Part shown: piece after piece, positions 18,101-26,136 of the stretch | How positions within the stretch are numbered: the first letter of the stretch is position 1 | How the letters are laid out: each line of letters starts with the position of its first letter | Assembly: GCF_041333735.1 (NCBI RefSeq) | Contig: NZ_JBGKFB010000001.1 | Coordinates: 675,001-739,000, forward strand | Direction of reading: 5' to 3' | DNA from: Veillonella sp. | GTDB taxonomy: Bacteria; Bacillota; Negativicutes; Veillonellales; Veillonellaceae | DNA: 64,000 nucleotides | The notes under the pieces: generated by a model | What the model was told of the DNA's origin: nothing | Database searches by the model: none | What the model saw: only the letters and a program-made list of their open reading frames with translations | Position numbers and translations under genes: made by a program

Positions 18101-21100
18101 TGGTTGTTTAATCAACTTATCACCATTTGGTTTTGTGTAAACAGCAGGTGTAGAAGCGTTTACTGTATAAGTAGTATGACCATCGGCTGCAGTAGTATCA
18201 GATGTAACAACAACATTCTTACCAGCTTCTACTACTGTTTTAGCTGCTTTCAATTGTTTGTAATTAACAGCATCAGTATCTTCTGTACCAGGAGCTACGT
18301 TCACAATCTTATTGTTAGTTGTGCCGTCACCCATGGATAAGTTGCCACCCTTGATTGTTACTGCAGGTGTTGTTGCACTAGGAGCATCATTCAATGTAAT
18401 GGAAGAACCACCATTGGAGATTTTATTGATACCAGCTAAGTTTTTGTTCAACTTAACAGTTAATTTATCAATGCTATCAGCAACTACAGCGATGTTACCA
18501 GATGCAGATTTAAATTCTTCACCATTAGCTTCAAGTTTATTAGTCGTTGTATTTTCTGTAACGCCTTCACCTTGTACTTTTACCAAGGAACCTAACTTAT
18601 GTTTATTTTCAGTAGATTCATTGTTACCAGTGAATTTCAAACCATCATCCATCGTAGCAACTTCACGTTTAATTGTGTTGCCAGCATCATCTTTTAATGG
18701 ATTGCCATCTTTATCTTTTGGTACGTATACGATACGTTCAGATTTACCACCATTATTAGCTTCTGGTTTATTAAGTGTTTGTGTACCATGATCTGTTGTA
18801 ATATCTACACCACGACCATCTGCACCTGCAGGGCCTTGAGGACCTGTCAAACCAATTGTACCAATGCCATCTTTACCAGAAATAGCCACTGCATCTTTAC
18901 CGTCTTTACCAGAGATACCAACTTTACCGTCGATACCGTTTGTACCAGTAGCACCAGTTGCACCTTGTGGTCCAATGATTGTTACACCATCTTTACCATT
19001 AGTACCATTTTCGCCATTAACAACAACTTTATCTAAGTTAGTTAAATCTTTATTTAGGCTATAAGTATATGTATGTGTTTTTGCAGTTGCATCAATATCT
19101 TGTTTTACAGTCAAGTTTTTACCTGCTGCGTAATTGATTGTGCCACTATTTTCAACAGTTGTTGCAACAGCTGGAGTTGTAGCATCATTAGCTACAGTAC
19201 CACCGTTTGCAGTTGCATTCGCTTTGAAAGTATAACCGCTTGTAATTTGGTTAGCCAAATCGGACAAATCGATCTTAGCTTCTGTACCAGTTACGCCAGC
19301 ACCTGTACCATCATTGTATTTCAATGTTACAGATTTAGTAGCAGCATCATATTTATAGCTTTCAGCTGTACCACCAGCACCTTGGTTTACAGTTTCGCCT
19401 GTACGACCAGATGTAGTTGGACGAATGTGCAATTCGTTTGATTTCAACGCATCAGCAGTAGATTTCAAATCAGATACATTAACAGCTGCATTTGGAGTAC
19501 CAGTAGTTGTATTAGCAGCAGCATCCAATTTTGCTAAGAAATCGCCACCAGTTTGATTTTTAATAGCAGAACCAACGTTGTTAACGATCATGTTGCCACC
19601 AGTTGTAGCACCAGCGCCATCTTCGAAGGATGCGATTACAGGACCATTATATGCAGTACCATTTTCTTCTTTGAAAGTGCCATCTGGTTGTTTAACCAAC
19701 TTATCACCATTTGGTTTTGTGTAAACAGCAGGTGTGGAAGCACTTACTGTATATGTAATATGACCATCTGCTGTACTAGTTTTAGATGTAACAACTACAT
19801 TCTTACCAGCTTCTACTTCTGTTTTGGCAGCTTTTAATTGTTTTACGTTAACTGCATCATTATTATCTGTACCATCATCCACATTAGTAACCTTGTTACC
19901 GCCAACGGATAAGTCACCACCACTGATTGTTACTGCAGGTGTATTAGTAGCACCACCAGGAGCATTATTCAATGTAATTGTTGTATTGCCATTTTTAATA
20001 GTATTAATGCCATTAAGGTTTTTAGACAATTGAACGAGCAATTTGCCATTACCATCGTTGTTTACACCGATGTTATTATCAGTTAAATCAGCTTTAGTAG
20101 CACCACCGATAATGTCTACAACATTATTTAGTTTCTTTTTAATAACATTAGCATTTGTTGCTTGATTTGCTTGACCATCATCACCAGCGAATTTCATACC
20201 GTCATCATGTGTTGCCACTTCATGTTCAACGTTATTTTTGTCTGTGTAAACGATACGAGTTAAATTAGTACCAGGAGCGCCATTGACACCAGGAACACCA
20301 TCTTTTACGTTCAATGTTGCACTAGCACCTCGAGGACCTGTTAGACCGATAGAACCGTCTTTACCATTGATAACTACGGATGCACCATCTTTACCATTTA
20401 CGCCAATTTTGCCGTCAACACCATTAGCACCATCTTTACCAACTGTGATTTCATCGGATAGAGCAAATTCAACTTTTGCACCATTAGTATCGCTAGTTTG
20501 TTTAACAGTTAAGTTTTTACCAGCGATCATTTCTACGGTTTTTGTATTTTCAATCGTTTTAGCGTTTACTTCATGACCTGTTGCAGTTGCACCACCATTA
20601 GCAGTATCTGCAGAGGATTTAATATCCCAAGTAGAAGTTGTACCAGTAGCAGGTGCCACTTTCAAATCGAATGTTGTTACACCATTAGTTGTTGTAGATT
20701 TTACTGTTACTGAATTATCAGTTGAAGTTACATCATATGACTTATTTAACTTCGCTTTTGCATCATCAGTTAAATCTACTTTGATATCAGAGCCATTAGC
20801 AGTTGTGCTGATGTATTGATTAGCACCACCAGTACCAGAACCGTCACCTTTAATGTTGAACTTAATACCACCGTTATTATCTAAAGCAAGTTTAGTAGTT
20901 TCTGTGTTACCATCTGCGCCTAAATTAATTTTATTGTTGAATTTATCATTCACAGATTTCAATTGGTCTTCTGTAGCTGCTTGGCCAGATGTGAAGTTTG
21001 TTGGATCAAATGTTAAGTTTTGTAAACCACCAATCTTACCTGTGCTTGCATTAAGCGTAATGCTATGATCACCATCTACAGTAACAGTTTTATTTGGACC

Positions 21101-24100
21101 AAAGGAAATTTTGCCGTTGTTTGTACCACCATTTGTGATGGAGGAAATGCCCGTTAAATCGCCCTCAACATCTACTTTATATGTATCTACACCACTCACA
21201 TCACGTTTAGATGCTTTTGTATTTTTACCATCTTCCATATTAATAGCAGACTTAGCTAAGTTTTTAATCTTAGTTTCGCCAGCATTAGAGATATTGGAAA
21301 GATCACGGTTAGCAATACCTTTAATAACAGCTTTTTCAGTTGTAGCCTTGCCATCACCATCAACATAATCCAATGTTACATCGCCATTATTATCTACTGT
21401 GTACGCAGGATGAGTTGCTGTAGTAGGTGTAATATGACGTTCAGCAGCTTTTACTGCATGTAATTGGCTACCATTAACAGCATCTGTTGATGTGGAACTT
21501 ACATCACCAGCTTTAACATTAACGATTTTGTTACCGCCATTATCTAAGCCAGTATTAGTCAATTTAACATCAGTTGTAGTTGCACCAGAAGTTGTAGGTG
21601 CCTTAATTGTAATACCACCATTATTAACTGTAGTACCACCAACTGTTAAGGAACCAGTATCAGACAAATCAACATCTTTGTTCAAATTGTACTTAACAAC
21701 GCCATCATTACCGATTTCTGCTGTTGTATTTGTACCATTTGTAAAGTCTAAACCTTTTTCTAATGTAACTGTTTTATCTCCAGCACCATTAGCTTTGTAT
21801 GTTAAAGGAATAACTTTTGCTGCTTTAGCACCATCGAATGTAACTGCATAAGATGTGTTGTGATTAGGATCATCTTTAGTTGGTGTTACAGTAATAGGAT
21901 TATTAGTATTACCACCATTATTGATTGTCACCGCTTCACGAGCCGCATCTTTAACCGCATTTTTAGAAACGGACACTTCGTATTGAGCACCAGGATCATT
22001 TACAGCTTTACCACCTGCAACAGAAACATCAGCAATGTTTGTATCGCCAGATGCAGCAGCTTTTTTAACTACGCTTTCAGTGGAAGCTGTGCCACCTGTT
22101 GCATTAGCAGATACTGTATAGATATCATGACCATCAGCACCTTGAGTCTTCGCAACAGTAACACCAGTACCTTGTACAACTTCAGTTCTTAAGCCTTTAA
22201 TTTGGCTATAGTTAACTGCATCTTTATCATCTGTACCAGGAGCAAGATTTGTGATCTTAGAATTTCCCATATTTAAGGAACCACCAGTGATATTGATGGA
22301 GTTACCACCAAATGTCATTGTAGGACCAGTTGTAGTATTAGAAATAGAGTTAATACCTTTTAAATCTGCATTTAAGGAGTATTTATATTCTTGATCACCA
22401 TTTGCAGCAATAGTTTGTTTTACTTTTAGATTATCGCCTGCACTATAAGTAACTTGTGTACCAGGTTTAACATTTCCTACAGTTGGAGTACCATCTGTGT
22501 TACCACCAGCAGTCGCTTTCCAGTAGGAGTTATTAATAGCTTGTACAACGTTTTGTGTTGTAGCTACGCCATTGTTAGCAGGTTCTTTCGCCTTACCATT
22601 ATCTTTAGCGATATCATCACCTTTAGTGAGTTTTACGGTAATACCAGTTGAATCAGCAGATGTAGAAAGTAAACCTTCACCTTTAATATTCAATGTACCA
22701 TTTTCTAATCGCACATCGCTATTGCCACTATTACCAGCATATTTTAAGTTAACGCTTCTTAATTGAGCTACGTTAACAGCATCAGTATCTTCTTTACCTG
22801 CTGCAAGACCTGTGATTTGACGAGTTGCTGTAGCGCCATTACCAACAGCTACAGCACCAAGAGTAGAGGTTTGAGCTGTACCAGTTAAACCACTATATGT
22901 ATTTGTGCGAGAATCAGCTGGATTGAAGCCTTGAATACCTGCAGCTGCAGTAGTCGCAGAGTTAGAGCCAAGAGCTACACCGTCTGCAATATCAGCTTTG
23001 CTACCTTCACCAATTGCAACAGTAGCTTTACCATCAGTTGCAGCTTGGTAACCAATTGCAACGTTGTGTTCACCAGATGCAGTGGAACGAACACCAGCCG
23101 CAAGAGATTCCTTACCAGATACTGTATTGGAACGACCAAATGCAGCAGATGTACGACCAGTTACTGTATTAGATAGACCAACTGCAGTACCTTCATAACC
23201 AGCTTTGTTATTTGTACCAATAGCTGTAGCACCATCAGCTGTTGCTTGAGATAAATGACCTACAGCAGTTGCATTACCGCCAGAAGCAACTGTTTGATTA
23301 CCAATTGCTGTTGTATTAGTATTAGATGCATTCGCTTGATTACCAACAGCAGTTGCATTCGTATTTGTTGCTTGTGCAGTATCACCAAATGCAGCAGCAC
23401 TTTGACCACTTGCTTTAGAGTTTTTACCAACAGCAGAGGCATTTAGTCCAGAGGCTGCAGAGTTATTACCAACAGCAATAGAATCGTTTTTAGTAGCATT
23501 TGCTAAATTACCAACAGAAATCGCTCTTTCTGCTTCCGCTTTAGATTTATAACCAACAGCTATAGCTCTTTCAGCAGTTGCTTCTGCAGAGGACCCTAAA
23601 GATGTTGCATAATTCCCAGAAGATTTTGATAACGTACCAATGGCGATAGCACGCGTTGCACCAGCTGATGTTTCAGCTTCACGGCCAATAGCTTGAGAAT
23701 CTTCAGCATAGCCTCTTGCACCAGAACCAATAGCTGTCGCATAGTTTGCAGTAGCCTTAGTTTGGAAACCCAAAGCAGCCGCATATTCACCACTTGACTT
23801 AGAACCAGAACCAACAGCTGTACTATCTTTGGCGGTTGCTTCTGTTTCGTTACCAATAGCAATAGATGCTTCTTCACCATCTGTTTTAGCTTGACGCCCC
23901 AAAGCGATAGCTGCTTTGCCATTAGCATGGGTTTGGTCACCAATTGCGATAGAGAAATTATTATTAGCATACGCTGAGTTACCCCAACCACTACCAATCG
24001 CAATAGAGGCATCAGCGGTTGATACCCCCCCACCACTAGTATTATTAGCAGCGTCTACATAATCAGGCACCATACTACCTGTCGCAACTAATGCTGCAAA

Positions 24101-24208
24101 TACAGTAGCCAACACTTTTTTCTTACCACCATTGTTTTTCGCTACTTCAGATACTACAACGTAGCATTCTTTTGTTTTGCTCCAAACAACTTTAAAGATC
24201 TTATTCAT
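15191..24208 (-). CDS. Giant trimeric autotransporter adhesin (YadA/Hag type, type Vc), 3005 aa
   Basis: The architecture matches the adhesin at 2951-13444. It has an ESPR signal (MNKIFKVVWSKTKECYVVVS), YadA-type head repeats (residues about 60-470, AIG.GS/AVG..A motifs), a neck DAVNVAQLR, and a long stalk of GIN, Trp-ring and neck modules. Three collagen-like segments lie at about residues 1248-1309, 1727-1808 and 2251-2311. The YadA anchor is followed by a 64-residue coiled-coil tail ending AQIAAMMAKLGM. Anchor and tail closely match adhesin 1, whereas head and stalk differ, as expected for adhesins under diversifying selection. The RBS AAGGGG lies 11 nt before ATG. The gene is followed by its partner gene at 14227-15021. 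The product should be an outer-membrane surface fibre. Confidence 0.96.
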   Translation of the reverse strand: MNKIFKVVWSKTKECYVVVSEVAKNNGGKKKVLATVFAALVATGSMVPDYVDAANNTSGGGVSTADASIAIGSGWGNSAYANNNFSIAIGDQTHANGKAAIALGRQAKTDGEEASIAIGNETEATAKDSTAVGSGSKSSGEYAAALGFQTKATANYATAIGSGARGYAEDSQAIGREAETSAGATRAIAIGTLSKSSGNYATSLGSSAEATAERAIAVGYKSKAEAERAISVGNLANATKNDSIAVGNNSAASGLNASAVGKNSKASGQSAAAFGDTAQATNTNATAVGNQANASNTNTTAIGNQTVASGGNATAVGHLSQATADGATAIGTNNKAGYEGTAVGLSNTVTGRTSAAFGRSNTVSGKESLAAGVRSTASGEHNVAIGYQAATDGKATVAIGEGSKADIADGVALGSNSATTAAAGIQGFNPADSRTNTYSGLTGTAQTSTLGAVAVGNGATATRQITGLAAGKEDTDAVNVAQLRSVNLKYAGNSGNSDVRLENGTLNIKGEGLLSTSADSTGITVKLTKGDDIAKDNGKAKEPANNGVATTQNVVQAINNSYWKATAGGNTDGTPTVGNVKPGTQVTYSAGDNLKVKQTIAANGDQEYKYSLNADLKGINSISNTTTGPTMTFGGNSINITGGSLNMGNSKITNLAPGTDDKDAVNYSQIKGLRTEVVQGTGVTVAKTQGADGHDIYTVSANATGGTASTESVVKKAAASGDTNIADVSVAGGKAVNDPGAQYEVSVSKNAVKDAAREAVTINNGGNTNNPITVTPTKDDPNHNTSYAVTFDGAKAAKVIPLTYKANGAGDKTVTLEKGLDFTNGTNTTAEIGNDGVVKYNLNKDVDLSDTGSLTVGGTTVNNGGITIKAPTTSGATTTDVKLTNTGLDNGGNKIVNVKAGDVSSTSTDAVNGSQLHAVKAAERHITPTTATHPAYTVDNNGDVTLDYVDGDGKATTEKAVIKGIANRDLSNISNAGETKIKNLAKSAINMEDGKNTKASKRDVSGVDTYKVDVEGDLTGISSITNGGTNNGKISFGPNKTVTVDGDHSITLNASTGKIGGLQNLTFDPTNFTSGQAATEDQLKSVNDKFNNKINLGADGNTETTKLALDNNGGIKFNIKGDGSGTGGANQYISTTANGSDIKVDLTDDAKAKLNKSYDVTSTDNSVTVKSTTTNGVTTFDLKVAPATGTTSTWDIKSSADTANGGATATGHEVNAKTIENTKTVEMIAGKNLTVKQTSDTNGAKVEFALSDEITVGKDGANGVDGKIGVNGKDGASVVINGKDGSIGLTGPRGASATLNVKDGVPGVNGAPGTNLTRIVYTDKNNVEHEVATHDDGMKFAGDDGQANQATNANVIKKKLNNVVDIIGGATKADLTDNNIGVNNDGNGKLLVQLSKNLNGINTIKNGNTTITLNNAPGGATNTPAVTISGGDLSVGGNKVTNVDDGTDNNDAVNVKQLKAAKTEVEAGKNVVVTSKTSTADGHITYTVSASTPAVYTKPNGDKLVKQPDGTFKEENGTAYNGPVIASFEDGAGATTGGNMIVNNVGSAIKNQTGGDFLAKLDAAANTTTGTPNAAVNVSDLKSTADALKSNELHIRPTTSGRTGETVNQGAGGTAESYKYDAATKSVTLKYNDGTGAGVTGTEAKIDLSDLANQITSGYTFKANATANGGTVANDATTPAVATTVENSGTINYAAGKNLTVKQDIDATAKTHTYTYSLNKDLTNLDKVVVNGENGTNGKDGVTIIGPQGATGATGTNGIDGKVGISGKDGKDAVAISGKDGIGTIGLTGPQGPAGADGRGVDITTDHGTQTLNKPEANNGGKSERIVYVPKDKDGNPLKDDAGNTIKREVATMDDGLKFTGNNESTENKHKLGSLVKVQGEGVTENTTTNKLEANGEEFKSASGNIAVVADSIDKLTVKLNKNLAGINKISNGGSSITLNDAPSATTPAVTIKGGNLSMGDGTTNNKIVNVAPGTEDTDAVNYKQLKAAKTVVEAGKNVVVTSDTTAADGHTTYTVNASTPAVYTKPNGDKLIKQPDGTFKEENGTAYTGPVIASFEDGTGATTGGNMIVNNVGSAIKNQTGGDFLAKLDAAANTTTGTPNAAVNVSDLKSTADALKANERHIAPTTVAAGSTETKGGTANAAGTNVYKYDAASKTVTLTYNDGNGNAVTDTKAVIDLSNLSTGGTGASSWNVKSSANTTDGGAVGDNHNANVQNIADTKTVEFQSGKNLVVKQTNDTTNGNATVEFSLADNIVAGKDGANGKDGSVGATGKDGSSVVLNGKDGSIGMTGPKGQDGKDGINGRDGADISITSAKGEQVLVNRDPAHNSDTDKAERIVYVPKDASGNPIQDANGKNIVREVATMDDGLRFTGNNTGTENKRKLGSLVKVQGEDVSAADEAAFQSAGGNIAVTADGTDTLTIRLNKNLKGLNSIQLGDNTIKSNGDNIEFTTKGGDTKTVATTDQLWTIQANGVDVPAKSGKVNLVAGDHITITPDAANGKMTISATGFGSMDGFNVKTSADANGTHAGDTTENIKNGKTVDMQAGKNLVVTQSNDGNGNTTVNYALNKDVDLGTNGSLKTGDTTINNDGFKNGNTTVGGNGMTINNPTDPAKTVSLTKDGLNNGGNQITNVASGGNTDTNGANIGDVKRIAKAGDTRIKDDTYTVDNTGTVELTYVDGAGKQVTDAAGNPLKAKITGITTLDSTRVNVAVNKTGTGEVAGSTAPVKVTKGTEFVAGNNLIVERKAHTGNDLDNSVVYSLNSNLTGINSISNTTTGPKMTFGGNSINVTNGDLNMGGNKITNLAPGKDKTDAATVGQLTKVTSNNHSVVINQTTDANGAPVYDLAVTGTPGAPAADPRVDMLGEEIGRVGAQGAALSALKPIQYDPLEPTQIMAGYGNYRGNSALALGVAHYKNESTLIHGGVSWAGGSSHMMANAGVTWKVGNRDSEAAVADRYRKGPISSAYAMQQEMASVKAQNAGLKSEVSDLKAENEQMKAQIAAMMAKLGM
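17275..17455 (-). repeat. Collagen-like Gly-X-Y module 3 of adhesin 2
   Basis: The segment encodes GKDGANGKDGSVGATGKDG, VVLNGKDGSIGMTG and GQDGKDGINGRDG. It is followed by a VYVPKD..REVATMDDG block also seen after the module at 18785-19025. Confidence 0.75.
17860..18240 (-). repeat. Long internal direct repeat of adhesin 2, copy A
   Basis: About 380 bp encoding VYTKPNGDKLIKQPDGTF through NVSDLKSTADALKAN are nearly identical to about 19420-19800. The limits are approximate. Confidence 0.7.
18785..19025 (-). repeat. Collagen-like Gly-X-Y module 2 of adhesin 2
   Basis: This is the longest Gly-X-Y run in the gene (GENGTNGKDGVTIIGPQG, ATGATGTNGIDG, KVGISGKDGKDAV, GLTGPQGPAGADGRG). It includes the GPQGP/GPAG triplets typical of bacterial collagen-like proteins. 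Confidence 0.8.
19420..19800 (-). repeat. Long internal direct repeat of adhesin 2, copy B
   Basis: This is the second copy of the segment described at 17860-18240. It starts in the neck-like NVSDLKSTADALKSNE block and runs into VYTKPNGDKLVKQPDG. Confidence 0.7.
20280..20465 (-). repeat. Collagen-like Gly-X-Y module 1 of adhesin 2
   Basis: The segment encodes GKDGANGVDGKIGVNGKDG, VVINGKDGSIGLTGPRG and GVPGVNGAPGT. The first half is almost the same as the modules of adhesin 1, pointing to exchange between the two genes. Confidence 0.75.
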
Positions 24209-24620
24209 ATTTCTATGAACCCCTTTCTTAAACTAGACACAATTACAATCCTTATATAATACGTTTAATAAGCTGAAAGTTAGATATTTACACACTTTTA
24301 CGTTATTCTGAGTAACTTTCATTTACTCTTCATTTTGTGTCATGAATAGAATAACAAAAAATGAAAACTTTGTAAATAGTTTTCTTCATGTTTTCATCAT
24401 GAAAATTTCAAACTTATTTATAATTTTAGAAATTATTAATACTTTTTCTGTATATTGCGTATTTTTTTGTACATTTATAATTTATTTTTCTATTATTTTC
24501 GATTTAGTTCAATAAAATTGAGTTTATTTATTAGGAATTCTCATAAATCTTTAGTTAAGATGTTTATGTAGTTCAATTTTTATCGATATATTAATTTTAT
24601 ATTCATATAAAATTAAATAA
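24209..24620 (-). promoter_or_regulatory. Upstream region of adhesin 2
   Basis: This is 412 nt of AT-rich DNA without a gene. TATATAAGG (minus strand) lies about 50 nt before the start codon. TACTCTTCATT (plus-strand reading, near 24323-24333) and AATAAAATTGAGTTTAT (near 24512-24528) are shared with the region before adhesin 1. I could not place a convincing -35. Confidence 0.45.
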
Positions 24621-24665
24621 TAATAGGCCATGAGCACTACATACTATAGCGCTCATGGCCTATTA
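24621..24665 (-). terminator. Terminator behind the inverse-autotransporter gene
   Basis: TAATAGGCCATGAGC / GCTCATGGCCTATTA is a perfect 15-bp stem with a 15-nt loop and an AT-rich T-containing tail on the minus strand. It separates the gene at 24824 from adhesin 2. Confidence 0.75.
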
Positions 24666-24823
24666 ACTGTGCACTTAACACAGTTTATTATAAATGAATA
24701 TATTATGAATGTAACCTCAGATACATTGTTTAGATTATTCCAAATTTATCGATATAAATATTAGGTACATCTATATAGGATCAAATTCATATATTATTTT
24801 ATATATATAATTCAATCTTTAGA

Positions 24824-25846
24824 TTATTCTACCCATATTGTATTTTGTCTCCTTACTAGTTCTAGCATTTTAGCTCGCACCGTTATGCTTTCACTAAGAC
24901 GGTGCTGTCCACCATACCAAGCAATAGGTGAACCGGCTAGACGGAAGGTAATCTTACCGTAAGGACTGCCAGAACTATGTTCAGGTTTATTGTACCCCAT
25001 ATCAACAGACACACGCGGTGTGAGTTGTAATTCTGAGCCAATGCGCAAACCATTCTTATCCGCTTGTCGCACTTGTTTCCAATGATATCCTTCTACATAT
25101 ATCCGAGCCCATCTTGCATTCGTAAAGGTCTTACCATACTCAACGGTATATCCATCCGATACGCGTTCTAATGTATGAAGATTAGCATCAAGAATTCTCT
25201 CATCAGATGCCGATCCATACCAATTAAATCTAAATTCGCTTTCACCAGACATATATTCAAGGCCCGCACTAAGGCGGTCATGATGCCGCAAGAATCGATG
25301 GTCATAGAATAGATGGGCACCATATACATGACGATCATCCTTTGAAATACGACGATAACCAACACCTACATTCACCGTGGTACCAATATCCGTCGCTCGT
25401 GACAAACGCTGTTGCGTAAACCACACCTGACGAGACGTATCGTCATAATGCCCCAATGGCTGCACGGTCTCTACAGAGTACAGAGGTTTCCAGTCTTGTT
25501 GAAATTGAAAGCTCAATGTGGTCCGACGCATCCATGGTTTTCCCTTAGATCCATGCATCGCATTAGATACGTTTGTCATGGCCAGCGCATTAATGGCACG
25601 GTTCACCGCATCAACATCAGTATACTGAACCGTCTTTGTATCTTGTCGATCCATAACCAGAGGTCCACCTTGACCAATGACATGATCTGGTGTTGCAGAT
25701 GGCGTAATATGGAAATCCGCCATCTCCACTGCCGACGTATCTAATTGTGCCGCCTTATGTAATTGTTCTCCTTGTACCTTATCCTGTGCTGCTGTGGTCC
25801 CATAACACAACAACCACCCTAAGGCTATACACACAATACGTTTCAT
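24824..25846 (-). CDS. Inverse autotransporter (intimin/invasin-type) beta-barrel protein without passenger, 340 aa
   Basis: A signal peptide (MKRIVCIALGWLLCYGTTAA) is followed by an about 80-residue N-terminal stretch. From residue about 105 there is a barrel resembling the intimin/invasin translocation domain: GVGYRRISKDDRHVYGAHLFYDHRF is cited here only by its key parts, GVGYR and LFYDH. GAGLEYxxx-type, VEGYHWKQV, RIGSELQLTPRVSVDMGYN and KITFRL strands follow. The family normally continues into Ig-like passenger domains, but this protein stops about 40 residues after the last strand, so it is a barrel only. It could be a stand-alone outer-membrane protein or an adhesin that lost its passenger; the frame is clean and has its own promoter and terminator. 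RBS AGAGAG. Family assignment is by pattern, not search. Confidence 0.75.
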   Translation of the reverse strand: MKRIVCIALGWLLCYGTTAAQDKVQGEQLHKAAQLDTSAVEMADFHITPSATPDHVIGQGGPLVMDRQDTKTVQYTDVDAVNRAINALAMTNVSNAMHGSKGKPWMRRTTLSFQFQQDWKPLYSVETVQPLGHYDDTSRQVWFTQQRLSRATDIGTTVNVGVGYRRISKDDRHVYGAHLFYDHRFLRHHDRLSAGLEYMSGESEFRFNWYGSASDERILDANLHTLERVSDGYTVEYGKTFTNARWARIYVEGYHWKQVRQADKNGLRIGSELQLTPRVSVDMGYNKPEHSSGSPYGKITFRLAGSPIAWYGGQHRLSESITVRAKMLELVRRQNTIWVE

Positions 25847-25893
25847 ATCTCTCTACACATACAATTCATGAATTAAAAATGAAATATATATAA

Positions 25894-25922
25894 GTGTAAC
25901 GAATATAAACGTATACTGTCAA
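25894..25922 (-). promoter_or_regulatory. Promoter of the inverse-autotransporter gene
   Basis: On the minus strand a perfect TTGACA (25917-25922) is followed after 17 nt by TACACT (25894-25899, 4/6). This gives a 5' UTR of about 40 nt before the ATG at 25846. Confidence 0.6.
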
Positions 25923-26061
25923 GCTTCTACAAAGGGGTAGTGTTTTTATAATAGTATATATATAGTAATACTAATTTAATCACCCCTTACGTTAGATATG
26001 TTATAACGCCAACCTATTTTGCTCTTCAGCCTTAATAACAGCTCAAATTATGTCCAATTTT

Positions 26062-26092
26062 TTGGATATGGTTTCCAATTATGTGCTATACT
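26062..26092 (+). promoter_or_regulatory. Probable promoter of the methyltransferase gene
   Basis: An extended -10, TGC-TATACT (26084-26092), lies about 45 nt before the start codon. TTGGAT (26062-26067) could be a -35 but with a 19-nt spacer. Confidence 0.5.
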
Positions 26093-26136
26093 AATCTCAT
26101 GATTTAATACTATGCATGTAATCATTGGGGAAATAT

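Noticed and set aside
15482..23446. Open frames opposite or out of frame with adhesin 2
   Set aside because: Same reason: mirror images of repeated Gly/Asn/Thr codons, without RBS or family features.
24824..25846. A classical (type Va) autotransporter barrel
   Set aside because: The barrel follows the signal peptide rather than ending the protein, lacks a terminal Phe strand, and its motifs fit the intimin/invasin type better.
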